From contig CM041538.1 of assembly GCA_023238725.1 (NCBI GenBank), positions 8,492,880 to 8,556,879 on the forward strand: 64,000 nucleotides of DNA, given 5' to 3'. A program made the translations under genes and the position numbers. Below, piece after piece: positions 1 through 11,489 of the stretch; the first letter of the stretch is position 1, and each line of letters opens with the position of its first letter. Below the pieces are notes generated by a model, which was not told the DNA's origin, did no database searches, and saw nothing but the letters and a program-made list of their open reading frames with translations. This stretch comes from Scortum barcoo. Its lineage: Eukaryota; Chordata; Actinopteri; Centrarchiformes; Terapontidae.

Positions 1-3000
1 TGAAAAGATTGATAGTCTGAGGATGTGAGTGAGGACTGGGATGGGCCTGGCTCAGCTAAGAGAAAGCTGAGAATGCCAAGGACGGAGAGAGAGGAGAAAA
101 TATTTTCATAGAGGCGTTTGACTGACGGCAGGCTTAAATGAGCTCTCAGTAAGTTACATCAGTCAAAAGGCTGAAACAATTGACCAATTAATAAAAATGT
201 GATAGAAAACTAGACAGAAATAAACAGCCAGCGCCAGCAAGGAAAGGTGGCTCTCACTAGTCGAGGATTGGTGGCCCCCACTATCTCTGACAACTCCTGA
301 CCTTCATCCCCCTATCAGAAGTCAATGATCTTCTCCTCAGAGGGGCCTATATAAGAGGCTTAAGCCCGCGTGATCTCACTGCCTGTTTGCTTAACCTCTG
401 CGTGGCTGCCTCAGCAGTGCTAAGCTTTGCCCACAAGAGCTCATTACCTCTCAGCCCTCCGTCTCTCTCACTATTTCATCCAGCCATTGTTACAACTGGA
501 ACATGGGCTCTAAGAGCCTCTGATTATGTACACTATTATATGATGTGAACTGTGAAAAATATGTGTGCTCTTACAATATAAGTTAAACTAATGTCACGTC
601 GACACTTGCAGAATAGCAACATTTTCAGCATTAAATATGGAAATGTTGAGCAATGCACGGAGGCCAAATGACTTTTGAACAGATTCCCCAGCGTTTCTCT
701 GTCCCGCAGTAATCTTAAATGGGACATAAAACCTGTCATGCCATTACAGCCATAATTGGAGTAAAGGAGAGATGGCATGGCTTCAGCATCTTTCCAAACA
801 TTTAGCAACAGTCCCACTGCGCTTAAATAGAATATTTATTGAGCTTTTCATTGAGATGAACAACTGTTTATACTATTGCATGCATTGTGTAATGATGTTT
901 TGCAACAAGTCAGGGGCCGGCCCGTGTAGATGTAGGCTGCCTGAAGGGCCTTGCTGTACTGTAATTGGAAAAAAAAATCCTGCTATGTACTTTGTGGCTT
1001 ATTATTCCTGACATGCTCTGTTGAAGCGCTGATGGAAATGGCCCGGTGCTGATAATTCGGAGCGAGACAGATCGCTGTGGCTGTGATTCATGACCGGTTG
1101 AGTGGGAGTTCAAACAATAGTGGAGTCGGTCCGAAGTTTTGCCGGCTGGTACTGTTCAACAGTTTGGACTACTGTCAGCTCACGGCAGGGATATGTGGTG
1201 AAGTTTGGCAGACTTAAAGTTTGTGTGAGCTTTTCCTCTTTTTACGCTTTCTCCTACTTTTTGTCCAGCTCCTCCTTTGGCCACGTCTCCCCCCTTCTTC
1301 TTCTCATCCTCGGAAGCTCTGTCCAAGGCAGAAGGTTTGTTATGAAAAGTGTCCGTATTGCAGTTATTCGGGTTATATCCTGGAGCTTGTTCTGTTCGGG
1401 CTCCCCGTTACTTATTTTGTTGACTGTGTGTCCACGGCCAGACAGCAGCGACCCATTGTCTTCCACTGCTCTCGCTTTGCACCCCATGCTTTGTTAGTCC
1501 ATTTACTCTTTCATTTAAATTTGATTTAACTCCTGCCAGCTGGCCAGCCTAACCTCTACTCACGATGATGGCCCTGAGCAGGAGTGGACATCGTCCTTTG
1601 TCTTTATTTGTTGGTATGTGTGGACACAAGATGGTCCTCTCTAAACTTTTTTCCCTCCCTAAAATTATCAAATTCCATCTGTTCATTATAAAAATAGCTT
1701 CTACAAACAATTCACACTCTTCCATTCACTTCAGTGTTCTGCTGAGGGTTGAGAGGCCACAACAGGCAAAATGGGACACAGTATTTTTAAAACATTTTTT
1801 TTAGTCTTAGACTAGCAGTGTTTGTTGTGGGCAACAGTTTTAATGAGGAAAAAAAAATATCCAGCTTGTTAGACAAGGACTGCAAAACATGAAAATGGAT
1901 AATGTGTCTGTGTGTCCTGGTTTATTTTTTGGTGACATTGGTTGATTTTGTGGTACATTTGTGGAACATTTGCTTTAGCCGTGCAGGGAGTTGCAGAAAA
2001 TATTAAATATACATCCTGTTTGGTCTCTTATCATCTCAAGAAATTGCCTCTTAAGGATTTGATTGTCTGTCTTTTTTATATTTTTGATTTTCTTTCATGT
2101 TTAGAAGCAGGTCGGATGAAAGGGTTGTGCATGCATTACCACAATGTCAGCAATGTCCGCCATGTCCACTTAAAACAGAATGGGAGAGAAACGCTAACAT
2201 TATGTCATACTTAAAGGAACTGCCATGTTCGCTGTAGACCTGTAAGGGAAGGGTAGTTTTCTTGCCCACTGCCCTCCATTTTTAATTGGCACAAATAACC
2301 CATTGCTAATGAGTGTACTGTAAGCTTGTTAAATGTGTTTAGGAAGTCACACAAGCAGTCTGCTGCTTTCTGAATGAGTTACATCACTCGGTGGTTTACA
2401 CAAGGTGCCTCCAGAAATGTGTAGTGAAGCCTCCTCACTTTTAATATGACAACCGGGCAGTTTTTAAATGTTTTTTACGCAAGTTCCATGGGCTTCCCTG
2501 GCCTCGACAGTAATAAAACTTAAAGGAAAACAGTAGTTAAGATGGTCCCAGACAATAGCGGAGAAGTGTTTTACTGCTGGGTACATAACAGCCTACATGT
2601 TTGCCCTCGGTCTGTGTCTGCACAGTAATGCAGCCAGAGTGTGATTGGTGGTATGCATTTGCAAATGTACACGGCCCATGTCCCAGTGTTGGTGGTCTTG
2701 GAAAGCCACCGAGATCACCCGGCTGCTCTGTAATGTGAAAGCAATTAGCAGCCAGCGGTTTTACAGTGTCGATATATGTGGGATAACAAAAGAGGAATGT
2801 AGGTCAGCAGCGAGCCATAGGTACGCGGTGTGGCCTTTGCATTTCTTTGACCATGTGTATTTCATTTCTTTAGTTATTTCAAACTATTAAGACACCGAAT
2901 AATTTATTGTACATGTTTGTGAGTACTTTTGATACACATTTGAAGCTAATTTAGCTCTTATTTAGCTTTCCCGACTAAACTTGTATATAGCGACATGACT

Positions 3001-5435
3001 TTGTGTCTTATTGGCTCACAACAGTTAGCAATAAAATATGTATATATGTAAAATAGTTCATGTGTCAAAATAATAAGAGGATTGTAACAAACGGATGTTT
3101 TTCAATGTTTTCATTTTCAAAGGAAAATTATTTTTTGGCTTCTTGGTCGGGTTTATAGTGGAATTCCGGACATAAATGGGTTTGTAGTGAGTTTAAACCC
3201 AGATTTATTCAGCTCCCTGCAGACCTCTTTGATGTCTTCACTCTTCGTTTACTTCATCTGACATTCATTTTAATGAGACAGACATTCCCGCTGATAGAAA
3301 TCTGCCTCTGACTTATGCTGGAATACAGTAAATCGGTGACACGCACATATTCACACTGGGTTAAAATCCAGTTCCCTCTGTATGTGAGCTTTCTGTTTTG
3401 TGTGTCTGTGTTTACAGTGTGTGAGCAGGGTGTGTGCCCTCTGTCACATCTGGCAGCTTGTGGTTTTTTTCATGAACTGCTAAATGAGGGGAAAAATACT
3501 CCCAGCTGCCCTCAGGAAAACTCACCTGGTGTAGAGCATTTCCTTGTTTTCACTCTCACATTTTCTGTTGCTCAAAACTCTCCCAATTTCACATTGTTCT
3601 CCAGAAAACATGCAGATATACACGCCCAGAAAACACTCTTGTCTTTAAGCTGCCCACTGTGTTTGCATTTTTCTCCATCTCTCTTATTTTCCTTGTCGGA
3701 ACATGCGTGCCTTTTGTAGCCCGGCTAAGGGTGCACAAGCATGAAAACATGCCCATGTGACCTGGCCTGGAACATGAACATACTCTTAAGTGAGATATTC
3801 TGTACTTGCGTCCCAGCATAACCTCAGACGTCCGATTAAGACAAGACAAGAGGGCCAGTTTGGCAGGGCTACATACATAGTGGGAGCTACCACAGCCTCC
3901 TCACATGGTAAAGTCATTTTCACCTCAGCCGCTGTGGGAAGATGAGGCCAGAAGCAACCTCCACCCCTCCCGCCCCTCACCTCAAACCCCCAGCCGACAT
4001 ATTTCGGCTATCTGAAGGGAGCAGAGCTGGGAGGTATCAGCCCAGAGAGCTGAAAAGCAGCTTTTGTCTCCAGCGACCCTCTAAGACCTCTGCCTGCCTG
4101 CTCTATCAGCAAATCATAAACCATGCGGTGCAACTAGAAACACAGGAGTGCACAACGAGAGGAAGAAAGACAAGGGGAAGAAAAGGGAGGGTAAAATCAA
4201 CAAGATGAAAGACCTGAAATGCAAAGTAAACAAAGCAGAATGGTTGCCAGCTATAGATCAAACAGTCCTGTAAATCTGTGCACTTGTACATTATAGATTA
4301 GCCCTGACCTTGACAGGTGAGTCAGGTCTGCATGTGCTGTATGCTGGAGAGGGAGGGGCAAGAGAGAGGCTTACAAGTTGTTTGAACTCCTCTCATGTTG
4401 AATTGAACTTTTAAATCTCAGTTATTTCCAAATTTTACGTAAATCAAGCTTGTCTGCACATTTGACATCAGATGGCAGAATGTGGCCAGCTGTATTTTCT
4501 CCAAAAAGAGCCAGGATACGTTATCAGTTTTCTGTCTTCGGCCTGGACCGTACCATTTAGCGCTGACATCCAAAAATGGGAGCCCACATCAGCAGCTATC
4601 TGCACCCTTCAGTCTCTTTGTGTACTTACTAAAAACAGTTCTCACGGGTTGCCATATTCTTCTCTCTTCTCCTCTGTTCCCTTTGTTCAATAGCCAACTT
4701 TTTCCCTGCTCACAAGTCATATTATTGCATTCCCTCTCTATTCAATGTCTTGACAATCTTTTCCTCTTGTCACTGAATTACCTGTTTCACGCAACTTTTT
4801 TTTTGGCATTGTCTTTTTTCATTCTGTGCTCCTCTTTCTTGCCCAGACAGGAAGAAAGCTACCTTAGCCGGGGAGTAATTTTAGGCCCTGTTTCTATCAA
4901 AGCAAGGCTCACAACTGAGATTTAGTAGGCTTTACTGCCTTCTGCTTTTAGCCCGTCATTTCAGGTTTTCCAGGTTTCACACCAGTTGGGCACTGGATAA
5001 ACAAAGAAACACGTTACAGCTGACACACTGCAGCTACTGTAACCAGGAGAGTTAGACAAGATTTAGACAACATGCATACCAATATTTTATTTACAGCATG
5101 TGTAAATTGACTCATTCATTGAGCAAATAGATAATTCTTCAGACTCAAATCCAGTTCAATTTAGTTTATATTCTGCAGTATGTCTGTTTCAGCTTGGCTA
5201 CTGTATGGTGGACTTCTTCCTAGGTTTTATGCTCAGCAGACTGTCTGGGAAAAAAAGGCCTGTGTGTGGTGTTTAACTTCAAAAAACAGACACCATATGT
5301 TCCCAGAGTTTGACCTTCATCCCTGCCTTGTCTTGATCTTATTGTACCCTTCACACAAAGGCCACAAATCTGCTGCTTTGCCCCTGAACCGCCCATGAGG
5401 ACTTTAAAGTGAATCATCTACAAGTATCATAAGTC
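1..5435. other. Non-coding stretch, no gene recognised
   Basis: No exon, RNA gene or repeat family was recognised here. Open frames are short and without domain character, with no signal peptide, zinc-finger, kinase or other familiar motif. The most complex stretch is about 1015-1130, which has several CpGs and little simple sequence and could be regulatory, but this is only an impression. The AT-rich stretch around 2880-3130 shows only short A/T runs. Confidence 0.6.
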
Positions 5436-5661
5436 ATCGGGGTGGTGTAGCGGAGTGAGGAGGAAAGCCCCTGTCTAACCGCAGGGCTCGAGTTCAAGAG
5501 CTTGTGTTGGTGAACACCCACACCCTTCAAGTGTCTCTAAACAAGACAGCCAACACGCACCGGCCCTCGGAGAGCTCTTTATTAACTGACCCTGCACTCT
5601 GGCATCCCTGTAGAGTGGGGAAAATGAAAAGAAAATGTCCCCTACTGGGATCTATAAAGTA
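5436..5661 (+). repeat. tRNA-derived SINE retrotransposon copy
   Basis: The left part resembles a tRNA gene with an internal RNA polymerase III promoter: an A-box-like stretch near 5443-5455 (TGGTGTAGCGG) and a B-box-like stretch near 5484-5496 (GGGCTCGAGTTCA), spaced as in a tRNA. A non-tRNA body follows, ending at 5647-5661 with GGGATCTATAAAGTA, a tail type common in teleost SINEs and thought to be recognised by a partner LINE reverse transcriptase. It carries no protein. Such copies are dead on arrival unless the pol III promoter works and a LINE supplies enzyme. The B box departs from the usual GGTTCGANTCC, so this copy is probably inactive. The family name is not assigned. A true tRNA gene is unlikely because no acceptor stem closes the structure. 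Confidence 0.7.
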
Positions 5662-8600
5662 GCCCATGCAAATCGGTACACTTCCTCAAAGTCTGACTCG
5701 GCCTCGTCCCAACAGTGCTACCGGACCACCAAGTTCTCAGTCAGACCTGACCCTCGACTCGCCTCCATAAACAAGAACTGTGTGGAGGCAGTGGCTTTGG
5801 AGTGGAAATCCCAAGACCAGTTCCCATTAACTCTGCAGTTAAGTGATAAATGCAGTTACAGGACAAACTACTTAAAGCCTTATGTTATTTTTAACCTCTG
5901 TCCATCTTCCAAAATGCATTTATCTCATTTTCTTTTTATCTGGACTTTGCAGATTGACATAGGCCCTTCTTTATTCTTGATTCTCTAAATGTCTTCATCT
6001 TTAAACATAGCTCTGACCCAAGTTTCACCTGCTTTGGTGAATACTGTGGAATTCAATTAACTTGTTACCTCAGTTTGTCCTACAAACAATAGGGCTTTGC
6101 AGGAAGCGGATTTATTTGAGCTATATTAAGAGACGCCCGGAGTCAAAAGGCCAAGAAACCTGGGCAACGATTGTGTCATTTAAACAGTTGTTTGTAACTG
6201 GAAACAGGCATGATTTGACTTGTCCTGGCATCTGTGTTTCAAGCATATTTACAGGTCCCCAGATCCCGTGAGCTTCAGCCTACGCGACTGCTGTTTAGTC
6301 TGTGTTTTTCTGGTGTTTTAAACGGAACGAGTGAGAGATTCACAGAACATTAAAAGCTGCTGGACCACCAGTCAGGCAATGATGCGTTCAGACTGGGAAA
6401 GAGCGAGTGAGGAGACTGACTGACTGCATCTTCGTGTCTCTCATTCTAAAACTGAACTGTGCTTTGGGACGGCTACTGTATGACACACCGTTTAGGGCCA
6501 GTGACCCCTTCACCTCACCGCGTGTTTATGTATATGTGTGTGTCTCGCAGAGGCTCATGGACAGCACATCTACTGGCTGAAATGCGAATAGACGCACTGG
6601 GATAAGGCTGGGAGGCCAGCCCTATGGGTATGGAGCAAATGGTGGAGTTTCCACCTCTATCTTTAGTTACCGTCCGTGAATGGAAAGAAAAGAGGAGAGG
6701 CCAGCAGAGGGTAAAAAAAGAAAGGGGGCAAATGGAAAAGGGGCAGCAGCCAGACAAGAAAGAGAATGAGGAGAAGAGGCAGAGATGGTCATTGGTCATC
6801 ATTTAAATATGGTATTGTAGCGTCTGATTGTGCTGAAGTGCTGTTGGTCGCACTGAGAGGGCATAAGGGTCTGTGAGAGGTAGTTAGCTGAAGAAGGTGA
6901 AGAGAGTGAGTGAGGGGAAAAGAATGAGTGAATGAAGGAGAGGGAGAATGAGCAAACAAGAGAGTGAAAGAGAGAGGGGAGAGCAAGTGGGGAGGCGAGC
7001 GGCAAATCTTTTATGAGGCATGGAAAACGGGGTGAAAAGAGGAGAGAGGGGGAGTTGATGCCTGTGGTGGGTCTGAATAGAGGGACCCCATGTCCTCTTT
7101 AATGTCAAATGAATAACTCCTGACCTAACACAGGCCTTTAATTGGTATAACCACCAGTTGGATGGAGTGCTACGGTGGCTCTATTGAGAAAGTGAGAAAA
7201 TACACGTCACCGTAGAATACAAAAACGTTTGAGATCGAGTGCAAATATGTGGATTATGTTTCTAAATTCAGATATTCATAGTGCAGATTGTATGAGTTTT
7301 GCTTCCATATGGACTCAAATAGCATACTGATAAAAATATCTTGTTTGCTGATTAACATTTTCTTTTTACTTGTTAAAGTTGCATTCCAGTAATGAGTTTG
7401 ACCGAGGGGACATGATGGTGGTACGGTTTAGTATGATCACCATTTCTGACCTTTAGGGGACATAAAGACTTAAGCAACAGAGCACTAACAGTGTTGGCTT
7501 ATTAAATTCTGAGACACAATGTGTGAGCAAGTACATACCCTCTTACATATCCAGCAGAGAGAGACACAAGCACTGCATTAAAATTCAATATTTGCTTTGC
7601 TCACCAAAGTCTCTTTGATTGCTAGATATTCCACTTTCTTAAAAAGCAATTCATTTTTTTCAGCTCCTTTGAGCTCACTGGCCTGTCTGAGTATTTGAGG
7701 GCTGTTGGGAGAAAAATATGCAGACCTATGAACAGAAAAATTAGCCAAAAGCCTGTAAAGGCTGCAAAAAGCCTCGGAGAGTGAGATGCTGATCCTCAGT
7801 GGGATTGGTGGTAATAGCTATAACATGGGAAGAAGTAATTTGACTCAGTTTTAATGTCAATAATACTGCTTACTGGAACTTAGAGAAGAGCTCTGTTCAC
7901 TGGCTGACTGGGTGGCTGGCTTGCTGGCCAGTGAGGCCCCAGCTCTGTGCCATGGGGCCCTCCCGTGTTTGGGTAAAGAAGAAGCCTTGGGACCCGAGAG
8001 GTCGCGGGATACTCCGTGCATGAATGACGGGCCAGGAGGGGGTGGCAGGGCAGGAGGAGAGGAGATGGCTGAAAGAGGCAGCTCAAGCAGAAAGAGAGGG
8101 AGAGGGGTTAAGTGGAGGCAGGTGTTCCATGACAAACCTTACAACCCCCCACCTCTCCTTCACCCCAATTCCCTCCACCGACACTGGTCCGCTGAGAGTA
8201 CAGCAAACTGGCCCAAGAACAGACACTTGTTAGTCATTTCCCTGTCTTTCTGTTACCTTCTTTTGTTCGCCTTTATCCAACCACCTTATCCCTCTGATCT
8301 AATCTATCCTGCCAAATTGCACCCTTTTCCTTTTAATCCCAGGTTTCTTTCCACCATCTCCTCGGTGCACTTTCCCCCCACTGCTGCAGGACCACCTGGC
8401 TTTGTGGTTTGAGATCGTATAAAACCCCTGTTGCTTTAAGCAGATGGACAGCTTTCCCACTGCTCCACTCTGCATGACCCAGCTGGCAAATTAATTTAGA
8501 TTGGATTGACGTAAATATCGTGTTCTCTAATCGTGTTCCAGGGGTTATTAAACTCCAGCTCGAGACTAGGGCAGAATAGTTCACAGATCCAGTTTTGATT

Positions 8601-10120
8601 GGTGGAAAAACAGAGAGCGCCTGATTGATGTCGTTTTGTAAAATAAAATTAAATTGGCCTTTCATTATAGATTGTGCCCTTTTAAATTGAATGTAGTTAG
8701 TGTCTTTTCCAGTGGCTTTTATTTTGGGCATGTCACTATCACATTTTCTAGGTTAATGTGCTGAGGCTATGCAGTGACTCTTGGTTAAGATGCCCTTTTT
8801 TTCTGTTTCTTCTAAGGCAGTCTATCTTACACACAATATCTCTGACTTCACTCATTGGCTAGAATAATGTGCACCATTTTCAAAAAGTTAACTTCTCAAG
8901 TTAAGGGAGAGTTCAGTAACTTGTGCATCGCCCATGTAATTCATGTAGAATTCAGCATTATAATTTTTGGCTCTTTTGTATTGTGAAGTTTTTGTAAAGT
9001 GTCTCTGGATGGATGAGTCGAGGAGTTCTCGATAGCAGACACTGTAGCTTTCATTTGACCCCTCTGCTTTAAGTCTGACTCACAGAGCCTCTATTGTGTG
9101 AATGACGTGTGTGCGCATTCAGGGCAACTGGAATGCTCGGAGGTTGTTATGACTGTCAAGCGTATGTCCTGATCCGCCAAAACATGAAGTGCACGTCTGT
9201 CTGTGTGGACAGAGAGGATGCTGTTTCAGTCGGTTGGTTCTAGTCCTGCAGTGACTGGCTCTCAATGCTTTGTCCTCGAGCTACTTCAGACAGCAGTCAT
9301 CTTCAGTTAAACATCTGGAATAGAGACGTGTGGCTGTGTGTGTGTTTTTTTTTTTTTTGTAATGTCTGAATCACCACTTGTCATCACACACACTCATGCA
9401 TACATTTATGTGCAGACACTCTCACTTAAACCATCAAGCAACAACAGCAACCCATACCCAGAACCCACTTGTGGTGTGCTTTTTTACCAAGATGAATGAG
9501 TTTGAGAGACCTTCTGTCTGTGTCTCTGTTTCATCTCTGTGCCTCCTTTTCTCTCACCATCTCTTATAATCTATCTCTCTTCACCATAAAACGATGCACA
9601 TGCATTTAAACACCAGCTGATTTCTTTTTCCACATGCATTTCCAAAGGCTGTTTGGTGATGTGTTACAGCAACATAAACTCACACAGGCGTGTGCCAGGT
9701 GAGAGCACTTGTCCGGTCAGTGAGCAGCCAGCGTTTGTTGGAGGCTCCGGTCCCCTCCAGAAGAGAGCAGCACTGATAGACACACATGGATAAGAGGCAC
9801 ACCCAGAATAGTAACAACCACAACAATTTACTGCACTGGTCCTGATTAAAGACTAGAAAAGAATGCAAAGTTTCCCTCTAGTCAGCAAGCACCATCTACC
9901 GCTGGCACATATTGTCATTGTTGTCTTAATGTTGTTATGTTGATGTTTTAAAGCCAGTTCCAATTAAAGGTTAAATGTGATTAGCAACATCTGATCTGAT
10001 TGCAGCTCCTGTTCCAAATCTTTACCAGAAAGAGGACAACATCTCTCTTATCTTTGTCTCCAAGGAATTCCAATGGATCTAAACTACTGTGGTATAATAA
10101 GAATAATCTCTTTCTTTTTC
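5662..10120. other. Non-coding stretch with a polypurine tract
   Basis: No gene recognised. The longest open frame (7912-8412, plus strand) has a low-complexity Gly/Arg/Pro-rich start and no domain, and I do not believe it is coding. The main structural feature is the purine-rich region listed separately at 6688-7060. A run of about eleven T follows a short GT tract near 9331-9358. Confidence 0.6.
6688..7060. repeat. Polypurine (GA-rich) low-complexity tract
   Basis: For about 370 bases the plus strand is dominated by G and A (recurring GAGAG, AGAAGG and GGGGA words) with few pyrimidines. The minus strand is correspondingly rich in TCTC words, which creates spurious Ser/Leu/Pro-rich open frames on that strand. 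Strand asymmetry of this kind can form triplex (H-DNA) structures or bind GAGA-type factors. That is known for such sequence in general and is not shown here. Confidence 0.6.
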
Positions 10121-10153
10121 TGTCTCTCTCTCTCTCTCACTCACTCACTCACA

Positions 10154-10193
<40 letters not shown>
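10121..10193. repeat. Compound microsatellite (CT)n-(CACT)n-(CA)n
   Basis: A CT array runs directly into CACT units and then about 20 uninterrupted CA units. Stepwise motif change within one array is typical of microsatellites that grow by slippage after point mutation. No gene function is suggested. Confidence 0.95.
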
Positions 10194-10196
<3 letters not shown>

Positions 10197-11431
10197 GCAT
10201 GCGAGACGAAACGTCCATCCACTTCATCACACCGTGATAACAAGGTCGCCACTTCACGGCTGGCCCCACTACCTTAACTGGTGTGCCTGGCTGATAAAGA
10301 GGCAGACCTTTTCGATATGTTATCACCCACCGGAAGAGAGGCACCATGCCAGACAGTGGTAGTTACAAAAGGGTGGGAGGGGTAGGGAGACATTGTTACA
10401 AATCCATGCATGCATTATGAAAGAGTCAGCGATGTTTCAGTCACAGCCCTGTACTTTGTAGGACCCCTGGTGTCCTGACGGTTATTGCAGCACCAGTGTG
10501 AAGTTGTTTGCCTCACATGGCTTTCTTAAAGTTTTTTTTTTTCATTTTATGGGGTTTTTAGCTGAGCAAAAGCCTGACTCTTTTTGACTCTAAGTTTAAG
10601 TGAGTAAATTGTTGTGTTCCTATTTTTAGATTTAATTTTTTAGGACTTCATCATACCTAATAAGGAGCTACATTGTTGTCTATACTTATCCGGGCCCAAG
10701 GCAAAAAATTAAACCCACCTGAATTGCTGGGCAATATATCAAACTCTTTTCATCAATTAATCTGTAAACAGTGGATGTTTTTAGTTTTCACATCCACACG
10801 ATACTAATGTTCACTTCATCTAATTGATCTTGTTATAGTTATATATAATGACATTGAATAATTGGTCAGTGCGTGTGTGCGTGCGTGTGTTTGTGACCAT
10901 GCATATAACTCCTGCATTACCAATGTCATAGATTACATACATCACGTATATGTGCATGTGAAAATTCTCGTATATGCAAGTGTGTTTTATTTCTGTACAT
11001 TTGTGCAAATCTGACACCGCAGCCTTGTGGGTCAGCCAGCAAGCCATTACAATAATGTTACTGGAAACAGGGGAGTGAGAAAGACGAGATGAAGTAGAAG
11101 AGAGAGACATGAGAACGCGAGCTAGCACCCGAGGTGATTGTGATACGGAGCCGGATCAAGAGAAAGGGAGCAGAAGGGCAGGAGGTTATTGGATTGCTCC
11201 GGTCAGCTCCAGCAATGACTTTTCCATGACTCTAGGTATGTGATCCCGGCTGAGCCTGGGGATATCCTCTGTTTATGCTCAGGCAAAGACCTGCAGATTA
11301 GGCGGCCTGGTATTCACCTGATTAAAATGACCTTCTTGTGTAAACTAAGCTGGCAGGTTGAGAGCAGTGCGCATATACACAGGACTATTTGGGACCTGGA
11401 TGGTGTATGAACAGTTCTGTTCGTGTGTAAT

Positions 11432-11433
<2 letters not shown>
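10194..11433. other. Non-coding stretch, nothing recognised
   Basis: I see no exon, RNA gene or repeat family. Open frames are short and two of them simply read through the neighbouring CA arrays. Confidence 0.55.

Positions 11434-11487
<54 letters not shown>
11434..11487. repeat. (CA)27 dinucleotide microsatellite
   Basis: Uninterrupted CA units, about 54 bases. The poly Thr-His and poly Cys-Val frames read across it on the two strands are artefacts. Confidence 0.97.

Positions 11488-11489
<2 letters not shown>

Noticed and set aside
7912..8412. 166-codon plus-strand open frame
   Set aside because: Gly/Arg-rich then Pro/Leu/Ser-rich composition follows local base bias; no domain or splice context recognised.
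10121..10193. Regular short repeats considered as a CRISPR-like array
   Set aside because: Units are 2-4 bases with no spacers; this is a eukaryotic microsatellite.
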